A DNA stretch of 64,000 nucleotides, from assembly GCA_040414485.1 (NCBI GenBank), contig JBEDUK010000041.1, positions 1 through 64,000 of the forward strand, written 5' to 3'. The stretch comes from JBEDUK01 sp040414485 (GTDB taxonomy: Bacteria; Actinomycetota; UBA4738). Position numbers and translations under genes: made by a program. Shown one piece after another: positions 48,031 through 55,941 of this stretch (positions are counted from its first letter, which is position 1; each line of letters opens with the position of its first letter). Under the pieces are notes generated by a model that was not told the origin of the DNA, did no database searches, and saw nothing but the letters and a program-made list of their open reading frames with translations.

Positions 48031-48717
48031 ATGAATACTCCTATTGAGAGCAAGAGTCAAGAGCGGGCGCTGACCACGACCTCGTACGGGGTCCTGTCCG
48101 TCCTGGCCATCGCCGAGCACTCCACGTACGAGCTGACCAGGCAGATGCAGCGGTCGCTCCGCTACCTGTGGCCCCGTGCCGAGAGCAACGTCTACGCCGA
48201 GCCGAAGCGCCTGGTGGCCGCGGGCCTGGCGGAGGTCCGGGAGGAGTGGAACGGCGGCCGCCGCCGCACGATCTACTCGATCACCCACGCCGGACGCGAG
48301 GCGCTCGCCGCGTGGCTCGCCTCCCCCAGCTCGCCCCAACGGTACGAATCCGAGGCATTGCTCAAGATCTTCTTCGCCGAGAACGGGACGAAGGAGGACC
48401 TGCTGGCATCCATCCGCGCGCTCAGGGAGGAGGCGCTCGCTGAGATCGTCCACTTCCAGCACTACGCGGACCTGTACGACGCGGGTGAAGGACGATACCC
48501 GGAGCGATTCGGGTTGAGCGCGCTCGTGGCGCGGCTGCTGAGCGAGCAACAGGCCGCGACCGCGCGCTGGGCGGCGTGGGCGGAACGGGTCGTCTCCGGG
48601 TGGGAGTCGCCGGTCGCGGCTGACGCCGCGTGGGGGGTCGAAGCCCTACAGGGGACCGGCGAGCCATTCCCGCTGCAGACGGATCCGGTCGCCGACGGGG
48701 TGAGCGCGTCAACCTGA
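48031..48717 (+). CDS. PadR family transcriptional regulator
   Basis: 228 residues. Winged-helix N-terminus (TSYGVLSVLAIAEHSTYELTRQMQ, YAEPKRLVAAGLAEVREEW, RRTIYSITHAGREALAAWL) with the PadR-specific aromatic segment, followed by a helical C-terminal dimerisation domain (about 95-190) rich in Glu and Ala, the class with a long C-terminal (PadR-C/Vir_act-like) region. AGGAG lies 4 bases upstream of the ATG. The last 40 residues look disordered. It probably represses itself and the divergent GNAT genes. Confidence 0.87.
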   Translation: MNTPIESKSQERALTTTSYGVLSVLAIAEHSTYELTRQMQRSLRYLWPRAESNVYAEPKRLVAAGLAEVREEWNGGRRRTIYSITHAGREALAAWLASPSSPQRYESEALLKIFFAENGTKEDLLASIRALREEALAEIVHFQHYADLYDAGEGRYPERFGLSALVARLLSEQQAATARWAAWAERVVSGWESPVAADAAWGVEALQGTGEPFPLQTDPVADGVSAST

Positions 48718-48755
48718 GGGCGCCACCTTCGAGGTTTTCGACCCAGCGCCCTGGT

Positions 48756-50198
48756 CTACCTCACGCCGGCGGCCTCGCGCATGCGCGCAAGGAGTTCGTC
48801 GCGCGGTGGCCCGGCGGCAGGCGGCGGACCGGCCGCGAAGCGTTCGGCCACGATCCGTTCGACGCGCTCCTGGAGCTCGATGTCATCGTCGAACGCCGAC
48901 GGAAGGTCCAGGAAGCCGTATCGGCGCGCCGTCCGGCGGAAGATCTCGCCGTCCGATAGCGCCGCGATCGGCGCCGCGGCGAACGCGAACAGCGGGTAGC
49001 AGCCGGTTCGTCTGGTGAAGTCCAGCGACTCCCCGGCCCAGCGGCGGTTCCTGGCGTCGTCCACGGCGAGCGCCACCGCGAAGCGAGCCTCCGCCTCAGG
49101 CCGGACACGCGCGAAGTAGTCCAGGACGACGGCGTCCGGTTCGCCGGAACCCGCGTCGCGGGTCACGTCACGGAGCGCCGCGGCGTGGATCAACCCCATC
49201 GACAGCCCCCACGCGAACTGAGGATCTGTGTGGCACCAGGCGTCCGCGACGGGCACCACGCCGGTCGCCAACGGCCGCTCGTTGGCGATGTAGGAGCGCA
49301 GCGTGTTCTGCAGGCCGCCCATGGGCAGCACACCGGTGATCGGCTCGGCCATCTCCGGATCGACGAGCGGCGCCATCAATGGAAACGTCGTCATCGCGGC
49401 GGTCCAGGCGCGTTCGTCCTTCGCGACCCGCAGGTCGCGGTCGGGCGACGGCACGCCGAAGGCGATGGCGAACGTCCCGTTGTCGCCTTTGAACGTGGAG
49501 AAGCCCCCGTACCCGAGGTCGCCGCGCGGCGTGGTGAGCCACGGCCCGTCGGGAAACGTCCGGCCCTCGCGGAGTCGGAAGTATCGGCTGTAGTAGAGGA
49601 GCCCGCACTCCTGGAGGGTCTCGTTCGGACGCTCGCCGCCGGCCGTCACCAGCCAGCCCGGAAGCTGGGAAGTGCGCCCCATCGCGTCGACCAGCAGGTC
49701 GGTCCGAACCTCGCCGTTCGATGTCATGACGCCGGTCACATGCGGGATCGAACCGGCGTGGCCGGTCCGCGTGGCAGTGAGGATCCCCTCCACGCGCGTG
49801 CGTTCCATGACGGTCACGCCCGGCTCCCGCCGCGCGGCGAGCCAAAGGGCCCATTCGATCAGCGGGCGCCGGGCGTTCAGCATCTGCAGTTCCTCATCCT
49901 CGGGTCGCGGGCCGCCGACGATCTTGGGCCGGAGGTCCAGTTCGGTGGCGCCGGCCGCCAGAAGGGACTGGTACACGTCGGGGAGGTGGCGGCGCATCTC
50001 CACGCGGCCTCGAGGGAGGAACGCGTGCGGCTGGAGGAAGTGCGGGATTCCCTGGCGGCTCCACTCCCAGGCGTCCCGCCAGTCGTCCGTCGGCGAAACC
50101 GCGTCGCGCTCGATCAGCGTGACGCGATGGTCGTCCCGCGCGAGGAGCAACGCGGCCGACAGGCCGGCGACCCCGCTTCCCGCGACGGCGACGTCCAT
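48756..50198 (-). CDS. FAD-dependent oxidoreductase (monooxygenase/halogenase-like)
   Basis: 480 residues. N-terminal FAD-binding VAVAGSGVAGLSAALLLARDDH with terminal Glu/Arg (IERD), then GIPHFLQPHAFLPRG, LVDAMGRTSQLPGWL (the DG-type motif region) and ADAWCHTDPQFAWGLSMGLIHAAAL, the second FAD-contact motif of PHBH-like flavoproteins. Homologues are annotated as FAD-dependent monooxygenase or geranylgeranyl reductase-like. The substrate is unknown. Divergent from the MBL-fold gene across a palindrome-rich gap. Confidence 0.8.
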   Translation of the reverse strand: MDVAVAGSGVAGLSAALLLARDDHRVTLIERDAVSPTDDWRDAWEWSRQGIPHFLQPHAFLPRGRVEMRRHLPDVYQSLLAAGATELDLRPKIVGGPRPEDEELQMLNARRPLIEWALWLAARREPGVTVMERTRVEGILTATRTGHAGSIPHVTGVMTSNGEVRTDLLVDAMGRTSQLPGWLVTAGGERPNETLQECGLLYYSRYFRLREGRTFPDGPWLTTPRGDLGYGGFSTFKGDNGTFAIAFGVPSPDRDLRVAKDERAWTAAMTTFPLMAPLVDPEMAEPITGVLPMGGLQNTLRSYIANERPLATGVVPVADAWCHTDPQFAWGLSMGLIHAAALRDVTRDAGSGEPDAVVLDYFARVRPEAEARFAVALAVDDARNRRWAGESLDFTRRTGCYPLFAFAAAPIAALSDGEIFRRTARRYGFLDLPSAFDDDIELQERVERIVAERFAAGPPPAAGPPRDELLARMREAAGVR

Positions 50199-50225
50199 CG
50201 ACTGGTTTCTATCATTCGGCTGGGC

Positions 50226-50263
50226 GGCGTTCGAAACGCGAATCCGGATTCCGGCGTTCGAAA
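50226..50263. promoter_or_regulatory. Repeat and palindrome cluster between divergent flavoprotein and MBL genes
   Basis: GGCGTTCGAAA occurs as a direct repeat at 50226-50236 and 50253-50263 (27 bp apart), each with a TTCGAA palindrome. Between them lies the perfect 12-bp palindrome GAATCCGGATTC (50240-50251). The cluster ends beside the AAAGGAG ribosome-binding site of the MBL gene. Probable binding array for an unidentified regulator. Confidence 0.55.
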
Positions 50264-50272
50264 GGAGACGGC

Positions 50273-50917
50273 ATGACGATCCACGTGACGAAGCAGGGGC
50301 ACTCGTGCGTTCGCCTGGAGCGGGACGGACAGACCGTCGTCATCGACCCCGGCGGATTCAGCGAGGACGACGCCGCGGTGGGGGCCGACGCGATCCTCAT
50401 CACGCACGAGCACCCCGATCACACCGAGAGCGGCCGGCTGCGGCTGGCGATCGAGGCGAAGCCGAACCTCGAGATCTGGACGAACCCGGCGTTCGCGGCC
50501 TCGCTCGACGGGCTCGGAGCGCCCGTGCACGCGGTGGGCGAGGGCGACGCGTTCACCGCCGCCGGCTTCGACGTCTCCGTCCACGGCGAACGGCACGGCG
50601 TGATCCATCCGGCCCTTCCGATGGTCGCCAACGTGGGGTTCCTGGTGGGCGGCTCGGTGTTCCATCCGGGCGACGCGTTCACGGTGCCGGGAGTGCCCGT
50701 CGAGGCGCTGTTCGTGCCCGTGCACGCGCCGTGGTTCAAGGCGTCGGAGGCGATCGACTACATGCGGGAGGTGGCGCCGTCCCGTTCGTTCGCCGCGCAC
50801 GACGGGATGCTCAACGACCGCGGCCTCAACCTGGTCGACATGCTCTACGCGCGTCTGTCGCCCGACGGCTCGCCGTACGAACGGCTGCAATCAGGCCAGT
50901 CGATCGACGTGGGCTAG
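50273..50917 (+). CDS. MBL-fold metal-dependent hydrolase (UlaG/YtnP-like)
   Basis: 214 residues with AAAGGAG upstream of the ATG. Metal motif ITHEHPDH (His45, His47, Asp49, His50), later HGERHGVIH, and FHPGDAFTVPG as a further ligand region. The FAAHDGMLNDRG segment near the end supplies the last His. It is the short UlaG-like class that hydrolyses lactones, phosphoesters or related bonds; the substrate is not predictable. Convergent with the glutamate decarboxylase gene, 16 bases away. Confidence 0.85.
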   Translation: MTIHVTKQGHSCVRLERDGQTVVIDPGGFSEDDAAVGADAILITHEHPDHTESGRLRLAIEAKPNLEIWTNPAFAASLDGLGAPVHAVGEGDAFTAAGFDVSVHGERHGVIHPALPMVANVGFLVGGSVFHPGDAFTVPGVPVEALFVPVHAPWFKASEAIDYMREVAPSRSFAAHDGMLNDRGLNLVDMLYARLSPDGSPYERLQSGQSIDVG

Positions 50918-50933
50918 CGCCTGCTCGATCGTC

Positions 50934-52355
50934 TCAGTGCACGAACGCCTTTCGCGCCGGGCGCTCGGGCGCCGGCGGGTGCTCGCGGAGCTCCTTCACC
51001 GACCGTTCGAGGTCGGCCAGGAACAGGCCCGCCAGGTCGCGCCCGAAGCCGTTTCGGACCACGACTCTCAACACGGCGAGGTCCTCGCGGTTCGGCGGCA
51101 TGGCATACGCCGGGACCTGCCATCCGTGCTGCCGCAGCTCGTCGCTCACGTCGAAGACCGTGAAGCCGTCATGCTCCTGGGCGCCGTCGGGCCGCCGGAA
51201 GGCGAACACGGGCAGTTCGCTGCCGTCGGTGACGAGGTCGAAAGCCGACATCTCGCCGATGCGTGACGCCAGCCACATGGCGGTGTCGCGACAGGACTGC
51301 TGCACGCGGCGGAAGCCCTCGAACCCGAGCCGAAGGAACGCGTAGTACTGGCCGACGACCTGCGAGCCCGACCGCGAGAAGTTCAGCGCAAACGTCGGCA
51401 TGCTGCCGCCCAGGTAGCTGACGTGGAAGATCAGCTCCTCCGGTAGCGCCCGTTCGTCGCGCCACACCACCCAGCCCACGCCGGGGAACACCAGGCCGTA
51501 CTTGTGGCCGCTGGTGTTGATCGACGCCACGCGGGGCAGGCGGAAGTCCCACGTCAGATCGGGGTCCAGAAATGGCGCGATCAGCCCGCCGGAGGCGCCG
51601 TCGACATGAACCGGCACGTCCGGTCCGCCAGCCGCCGCCACGTCGTCCAGGGCCGCGCAGATGTCCGCGACCGGCTCGTAGCTCCCGTCGTAGGTGGAAC
51701 CGAGCACCGCAACCACGCCGATCGTGTTCTCGTCGCAGCGTTCCGCGACGGCATCGGCTCGCAGGTGGAACACGTCGCCCTCGACCGGGACGATCCGCGC
51801 CTCGACGTCCCAGTAATTGGCGAACTTCTCCCAGCAGACCTGGACGTTCGCGCCCATGATCAGATTGGGCTTGCCGTCGTCCTTGCCGGCGGCGCGGCGC
51901 GCCAGTTGCCACCGCCGCTTCAGCGCCAGGCCGCCGAGCATGGCCGCCTCCGAAGAGCCGGTGGTCGAGCACCCGACCGCCCGGTGCGGTTCCTCCGCGT
52001 GCCAGAGGTCGGCCAGCATGGCCACGCACCGCATCTCGAGCTCCGCGGTCTGCGGATATTCGTCCTTGTCGATCATGTTCTTGTCGAAGCACTCGGCCAT
52101 CAGGTCGCGCGCCTCGCGCTCCATCCAGGTGGTGACGAACGTGGCCAGGTTCATCCGGGCATTACCGTCGAGCATCAGCTCGTCGTGGATGACCTGATAC
52201 GCGGTCTCGGGGAGCATCTCGTCGGCCGGCAGGCGGAATCGGGGCACGGAGCCCAGTTCGGCGCCTCGGGCGAACAGCGGATTGACGTCCAGGTCCGGTG
52301 CGGCGTTGCGACCGTTCGCCCGAGCATGGGGGTGACGCGGATGCGACAGCGGCAT
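50934..52355 (-). CDS. gadB: Glutamate decarboxylase
   Basis: Converts glutamate to GABA and CO2, consuming a proton. 473 residues, as in E. coli GadB. PLP-dependent group II decarboxylase: NLATFVTTWMEREA, VGCSTTGSSEAAMLGG, HVDGASGG (Asp contacting the pyridine nitrogen) and SINTSGHKYGLV with PLP Lys285. The C-terminal region has a terminal His (KAFVH) reminiscent of the pH-gating histidine of GadB, an observation only. ATG with AAAGGA upstream. It follows a leucine-dehydrogenase-like gene by 48 bases, a gap filled by a 21-bp palindrome. Confidence 0.94.
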   Translation of the reverse strand: MPLSHPRHPHARANGRNAAPDLDVNPLFARGAELGSVPRFRLPADEMLPETAYQVIHDELMLDGNARMNLATFVTTWMEREARDLMAECFDKNMIDKDEYPQTAELEMRCVAMLADLWHAEEPHRAVGCSTTGSSEAAMLGGLALKRRWQLARRAAGKDDGKPNLIMGANVQVCWEKFANYWDVEARIVPVEGDVFHLRADAVAERCDENTIGVVAVLGSTYDGSYEPVADICAALDDVAAAGGPDVPVHVDGASGGLIAPFLDPDLTWDFRLPRVASINTSGHKYGLVFPGVGWVVWRDERALPEELIFHVSYLGGSMPTFALNFSRSGSQVVGQYYAFLRLGFEGFRRVQQSCRDTAMWLASRIGEMSAFDLVTDGSELPVFAFRRPDGAQEHDGFTVFDVSDELRQHGWQVPAYAMPPNREDLAVLRVVVRNGFGRDLAGLFLADLERSVKELREHPPAPERPARKAFVH

Positions 52356-52378
52356 GGGGCCCGTCCTTTCAGGATCGT

Positions 52379-52399
52379 CGGGTCGTCGTCGACGACCCG
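52379..52399. promoter_or_regulatory. 21-bp palindrome between amino acid dehydrogenase and gadB
   Basis: CGGGTCGTCG-T-CGACGACCCG, 10-bp perfect arms around one base, between the dehydrogenase stop and the gadB ribosome-binding site. It could be an operator for an internal gadB promoter, or an intercistronic hairpin that attenuates or stabilises the transcript. Confidence 0.6.
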
Positions 52400-52403
52400 G
52401 AGA

Positions 52404-53543
52404 CTACGACCCGTTGCCCCAGTACTTCGCCCAGGCGCGCCCTCCCGGGACCCACGTCAGCCGAAGGCGACCGATACGGTCCATCCTGGTTTCGGCGAAC
52501 TGGTCGGCGGCGTCGCTGGTGGGGATGTGCTCCTCCCGGGCGATGGTGAACACCTCGCGGAGCGTCCGGTAGATGTTCTCGATCGAGGCCCTGGCTCGAG
52601 CCTTCCGGTACCCGTACAGCTCGTCGGCCACGTTGATCAGTCCGCCGGCGTTCACGACGTAGTCGGGCGCGTACAGGATCCCCAGCTCCTCGAGCTCCTT
52701 GCCCATCTCGGGCGACGCCAGCTGGTTGTTCGCCGAACCCGCCACGACGCGGCACCGCAGCTCGCGGATGGTCTGCTCGTTGATGGCGCCGCCCAGCGCG
52801 CATGGCGCGAAGATGTCGCATTCCATGGCGTGGATCGCGTCGGACGGTGCGGTCTCCACGCCTAGTTCGCTGACGGCTCGGGCCACCGCGTCCACGTCCA
52901 CGTCGGACACCGTGACGCGCGCCTTGCCCTGTTCGACCAACGTCTTGACCAGGGCGAACCCGACCTTTCCAACGCCCTGAACGGCGACGTGCCGTCCCTC
53001 GAGCGAGTGCTCGTTCCAGGTTTCCTCGGCGCACGCGAGCATCGCCAGATACACGCCGTAGGCGGTGATCGGCGAGGGATCGCCGCCGCCGCCCATCGCC
53101 TCGGACACGCCGGTCACGTAGCGCGTCTCCCGGCGGATGATGTCCATGTCGTCGCGAGTGGTCCCGACGTCCTCCGCGGTCACGTAGCGGCCGCCGAGCG
53201 ACTCGACGAAGCGCCCGTACGCACGCAGGAGCTCCTCGGACTTGGTCCGCCTCGGGTCGCCGATGATCACGGCCTTGCCGCCGCCCAGGTCCAGCCCTGC
53301 GGCAGCGGCCTTGTACGTCATGCCCCTGGAGAGCCGCAAGACGTCCTGGAGGGCCTCGTCCTCGGAGGAGAACGGGTAGAACCGCGTTCCACCGAGCGCC
53401 GGACCGAGCGCGGTCGAATGGATGGCCACGATCGCCTTCAGGCCGCTGGAGGGATCGTTGAAGAAGACGACCTCCTCGTGGCTCTCGAGCGCGTCGAAGA
53501 CGGACACGGTGGCATGACCGTACCCGATTCCGCCCGATCGCAT
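52404..53543 (-). CDS. Leucine/valine-type amino acid dehydrogenase (Glu/Leu/Phe/Val family)
   Basis: 379 residues from the third of three consecutive ATGs; GAAGGA lies 6 bases upstream. Starts at 53564 or 53591 are possible. NAD-dependent oxidative deamination of a branched-chain or related amino acid. GPALGGTRFYPF, catalytic Lys78 and Lys90 in GMTYKAAAAGLDLGGGKAV (12 residues apart, as in leucine dehydrogenase), GVGKVGFALVKTL for NAD and a C-terminal PDYVVNAGGLINVADE. It precedes gadB in one transcription unit and is divergent from a MarR gene. Leucine dehydrogenase fits best; valine or phenylalanine enzymes are alternatives. Confidence 0.9.
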   Translation of the reverse strand: MRSGGIGYGHATVSVFDALESHEEVVFFNDPSSGLKAIVAIHSTALGPALGGTRFYPFSSEDEALQDVLRLSRGMTYKAAAAGLDLGGGKAVIIGDPRRTKSEELLRAYGRFVESLGGRYVTAEDVGTTRDDMDIIRRETRYVTGVSEAMGGGGDPSPITAYGVYLAMLACAEETWNEHSLEGRHVAVQGVGKVGFALVKTLVEQGKARVTVSDVDVDAVARAVSELGVETAPSDAIHAMECDIFAPCALGGAINEQTIRELRCRVVAGSANNQLASPEMGKELEELGILYAPDYVVNAGGLINVADELYGYRKARARASIENIYRTLREVFTIAREEHIPTSDAADQFAETRMDRIGRLRLTWVPGGRAWAKYWGNGS

Positions 53544-53624
53544 CATCATTCCTTCGTCGGTCATTCCGGACGCCGCGGACGAGCCGTGCATGACCGCCGC
53601 GGGCTCGTGTTGCCGGCACGAAAT

Positions 53625-53654
53625 ACTTCGCTAGACTAATTAGTTGATCGAAGT
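53625..53654. promoter_or_regulatory. 30-bp palindromic operator for the MarR regulator
   Basis: ACTTCG-4-ACTAATTAGT-4-CGAAGT: a perfect 10-bp AT-rich core palindrome with matching outer hexamers, 30 bp in total. It ends one base before the MarR ATG at 53656 and sits 81 bases from the divergent dehydrogenase start. Such AT-rich cores with TTAG/CTAA halves are typical of MarR-type sites. Confidence 0.7.
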
Positions 53655-53655
53655 G

Positions 53656-54153
53656 ATGGAACGAGACCGCCGAACCGACCCGCCCAGCCCCGCTTCCGTC
53701 CCGGCAGCCGGCGCGACGACGCTGGCGCGCCCGGTGCCCGCGGAGATCGCCTCTCGCCTCCGACTCTCCGTCATGCGGCTGGCGCGACGCCTGCGGCAGG
53801 AGTCCGACGCGAACCTGACGCCGTCCATGCTCGCGGTGCTGTCGTCGATCGAACACGCGCAGCCGGTGACGCTCGGCGTGCTGGCCTCGATGGAACGGGT
53901 GCAGCCGCCCACCATCACGGCGACGGTCGGCAGGCTGGAAGAGATGGGACTGGTCCGCCGCGAGGTCGACGCCACGGACCGCCGAAGCTCGCGGGTCTCG
54001 CTGACCGCGAACGGCCATCGGCTCGTCAGACGCAACCGGACGCGCCGCGACGCCTTCCTGGCGATGCATCTGCGGCGGCTGTCCGGGGAGGAACTGGACA
54101 CGCTGGAGCGCGCCGCCGCGATCCTCGAACGGCTGGCGGGCGAGCCGCGATGA
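53656..54153 (+). CDS. MarR family transcriptional regulator
   Basis: 165 residues from the ATG at 53656; a TTG at 53644 lies inside the palindromic operator and is disfavoured. Winged helix about residues 33-115: SRLRLSVMRLARRLRQES, LTPSMLAVLSSIEHAQPVTLG, MERVQPPTITATVGRLEEMGLV as recognition helix and DATDRRSSRVSLTANG as wing. Its stop overlaps the MFS start (ATGA), so regulator and transporter are co-expressed. It probably represses this pair and possibly the divergent amino acid dehydrogenase-gadB unit from the shared 30-bp palindrome. Confidence 0.9.
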   Translation: MERDRRTDPPSPASVPAAGATTLARPVPAEIASRLRLSVMRLARRLRQESDANLTPSMLAVLSSIEHAQPVTLGVLASMERVQPPTITATVGRLEEMGLVRREVDATDRRSSRVSLTANGHRLVRRNRTRRDAFLAMHLRRLSGEELDTLERAAAILERLAGEPR

Positions 54154-55595
54154 GGCGGGTGTCGCTCGCGTTCGGCCGGACCTTCGGTTCGCTGCGCGTC
54201 CGCAACTACCGCCTGTATTTCGCAGGCCAGATCGTGTCGGTGTCCGGCACGTGGATGCAGTCGGTCGCACAGGCGTGGCTGGTATTGAAGCTGACCGGCA
54301 GCGGCGTCGCATTGGGCGGCGTCACCGGGCTGCAGTTCGTGCCGATGCTCTTCGCCGGCGCCTGGGGCGGCGTCATCGCCGACCGGATGGACAAGCGCAA
54401 AGTGCTGGTCGCGACGCAATCGCTGATGGCAACGCTCGCCCTGGCGCTGGGAATCCTGACCCTGACCGGCGCCGTCCGGCTCTGGATGGTCTTCCTGATG
54501 GCGTTCCTGCTGGGACTGGTGAACGTGGTCGACATGCCGACCCGGCAGGCGTTCGTCACCGAGATGGTCGGGCCCGAACGCGTCGCGAACGCCGTCAGCC
54601 TCAACAGCGTGGTGGTCAACGCAGGCCGGATCGTCGGTCCGGCCATCGCGGGGCTCGTCATCGCCGCGGTGGACGTGGGCATCTGCTTCCTGCTGAACGC
54701 CGCATCGTACGTGGCCGTGATCGCCGCGCTCCTCGCCATGCGCAAGCGCGAGCTCCAGGCAGCGCCCAGAACGGCACGCCAGCGCGGGCAGATCCGCGAG
54801 GGCCTGCGGTACGCGTGGAGCGACCCGACGCTTCGGCTCACGCTCACGATGGTCGCGGTGATCGGCTTGCTGGCGTTCAACTTCTCCGTCTTCCTGCCCC
54901 TGTTTGCCCGGCAGGTGTTCCACTCGGGTGCGGCGACCTTCGGTCTGCTTTACGCCCTGCTGGGCGTCGGGGCGGTGACGGGCGGCTTGGCCGCCGCGTG
55001 GCGCGGGCGGACCGGCTCGATGCCCATGGCGCTCTCCGGAACCGTGGCGGGCATCACCCTCATCGTCGCCGCGTTCATGCCGACGCTCGCGCTCGAACTG
55101 GTCGCGATCATGCCGGTCGGAGCGGCCACCATCGCGTTCACGGCCATGGCGAACAGCCTGCTGCAGCTGCGGGCCGCGCCGGCCATGCGCGGGCGCGTGA
55201 TGGCGCTCTACGGCGTGCTGTTCATCGGCACGACCCCCATCGGTGCGCCCGCCATGGGGCTCCTGTCGCAGAGGCTGGGGCCGCGCGCCGCCATGGCCAT
55301 CGCGGGCGCGCTCACCGCGGCGGCGGGGCTCGCGGTCCTTCGGGCCGTCATCCTGCTCCGACGGCGGGCCCAGCAGGCCGAAGCGGAAGCGGTCGCCGAA
55401 GCGCCCGCGGAGCGGGCCGTCACGCGCGCCGTGCCCTCGACGGTCGCGCCCGCCGTGCCCTCGACGGTCGCGCCAGCGCCCGTCGAGGCGAACGGATCCG
55501 GAGGCGCCCGGGAGCCGGCGCCCTCAATGCGCGTGGATGGTGACGGCCGGCGACCAGCCGGAGAACGCCCCGTTCGACTTCCGACGAAGGCGTGA
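54150..55595 (+). CDS. MFS exporter (EntS/MFS_3-like)
   Basis: 481 residues with 11-12 membrane helices up to about residue 410. Motifs: QIVSVSGTWMQSVAQAWLV, the loop 2-3 motif GGVIADRMDKRKVL, VVDMPTRQAFVTEMVG, and LNSVVVNAGRIVGPAIAGL, all typical of the enterobactin-exporter-like MFS_3 group. Substrate unknown; export of a siderophore or drug is the usual assumption. The last roughly 70 residues are a low-complexity Ala/Val/Pro tail with a duplicated AVPSTVAP unit, encoded over the end of a decayed minus-strand gene, so the native C-terminus may be shorter. Confidence 0.9.
   Translation: MRRVSLAFGRTFGSLRVRNYRLYFAGQIVSVSGTWMQSVAQAWLVLKLTGSGVALGGVTGLQFVPMLFAGAWGGVIADRMDKRKVLVATQSLMATLALALGILTLTGAVRLWMVFLMAFLLGLVNVVDMPTRQAFVTEMVGPERVANAVSLNSVVVNAGRIVGPAIAGLVIAAVDVGICFLLNAASYVAVIAALLAMRKRELQAAPRTARQRGQIREGLRYAWSDPTLRLTLTMVAVIGLLAFNFSVFLPLFARQVFHSGAATFGLLYALLGVGAVTGGLAAAWRGRTGSMPMALSGTVAGITLIVAAFMPTLALELVAIMPVGAATIAFTAMANSLLQLRAAPAMRGRVMALYGVLFIGTTPIGAPAMGLLSQRLGPRAAMAIAGALTAAAGLAVLRAVILLRRRAQQAEAEAVAEAPAERAVTRAVPSTVAPAVPSTVAPAPVEANGSGGAREPAPSMRVDGDGRRPAGERPVRLPTKA
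55428..55475. repeat. Tandem 24-bp duplication in the MFS tail
   Basis: Two adjacent 24-bp copies starting GCCGTGCCCTCGACGG that differ only at the last base, in frame, encoding AVPSTVAP twice. A recent slippage duplication in the non-conserved tail. Confidence 0.7.
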
Positions 55596-55775
55596 CCGGA
55601 ACGCGTACTGCCCTGCGCCCGCATCCGGCGTGAACCCGTTGATGTTGCCCGTGCGCCATATCGACCAGGCGCCGGAGCCGGCCGCTGAACCTCCATCTGG
55701 TAGACGTAGCCGCCCGGGGCCGCATCCGGCGCCGCGCGAACCGTGTACGTCTGGTGGATGTCGCCGGCGCCAGCG
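55524..55775 (-). pseudogene. Frameshifted remnant of a surface/secreted beta-rich domain protein
   Basis: On the minus strand two frames give protein-like sequence that joins end to end. One frame reads IHQTYTVRAAPDAAPGGYVY and MEVQRP; after a one-base shift near 55673 the other frame reads GAWSIWRTGNINGFTPD, AGQYAFRSRLRRKSNG and GWSPAVTIHAH, then TGA at 55524. The pattern resembles a fibronectin III-like extracellular domain. The start and upstream part cannot be traced, and its end overlaps the MFS 3' end by 72 bases. The remaining sequence to 55941 shows no credible gene. A sequencing error is an alternative to genuine decay. Confidence 0.45.
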
Positions 55776-55941
55776 CGAACGGGACGACGAGCCCCCAAGC
55801 CGACGGCCCGAACCGGGCCACGTCGACGCGCTCGCACCGGCGCCGCTTTCCCCCTCCCTCGAACGGCTCATGAGTCTGCCCGATCGGGGCCGCGAAGGGA
55901 AGTCCAATCTGTCCGGTCCGGCCCGGCCGGCTGCGGCAGCG

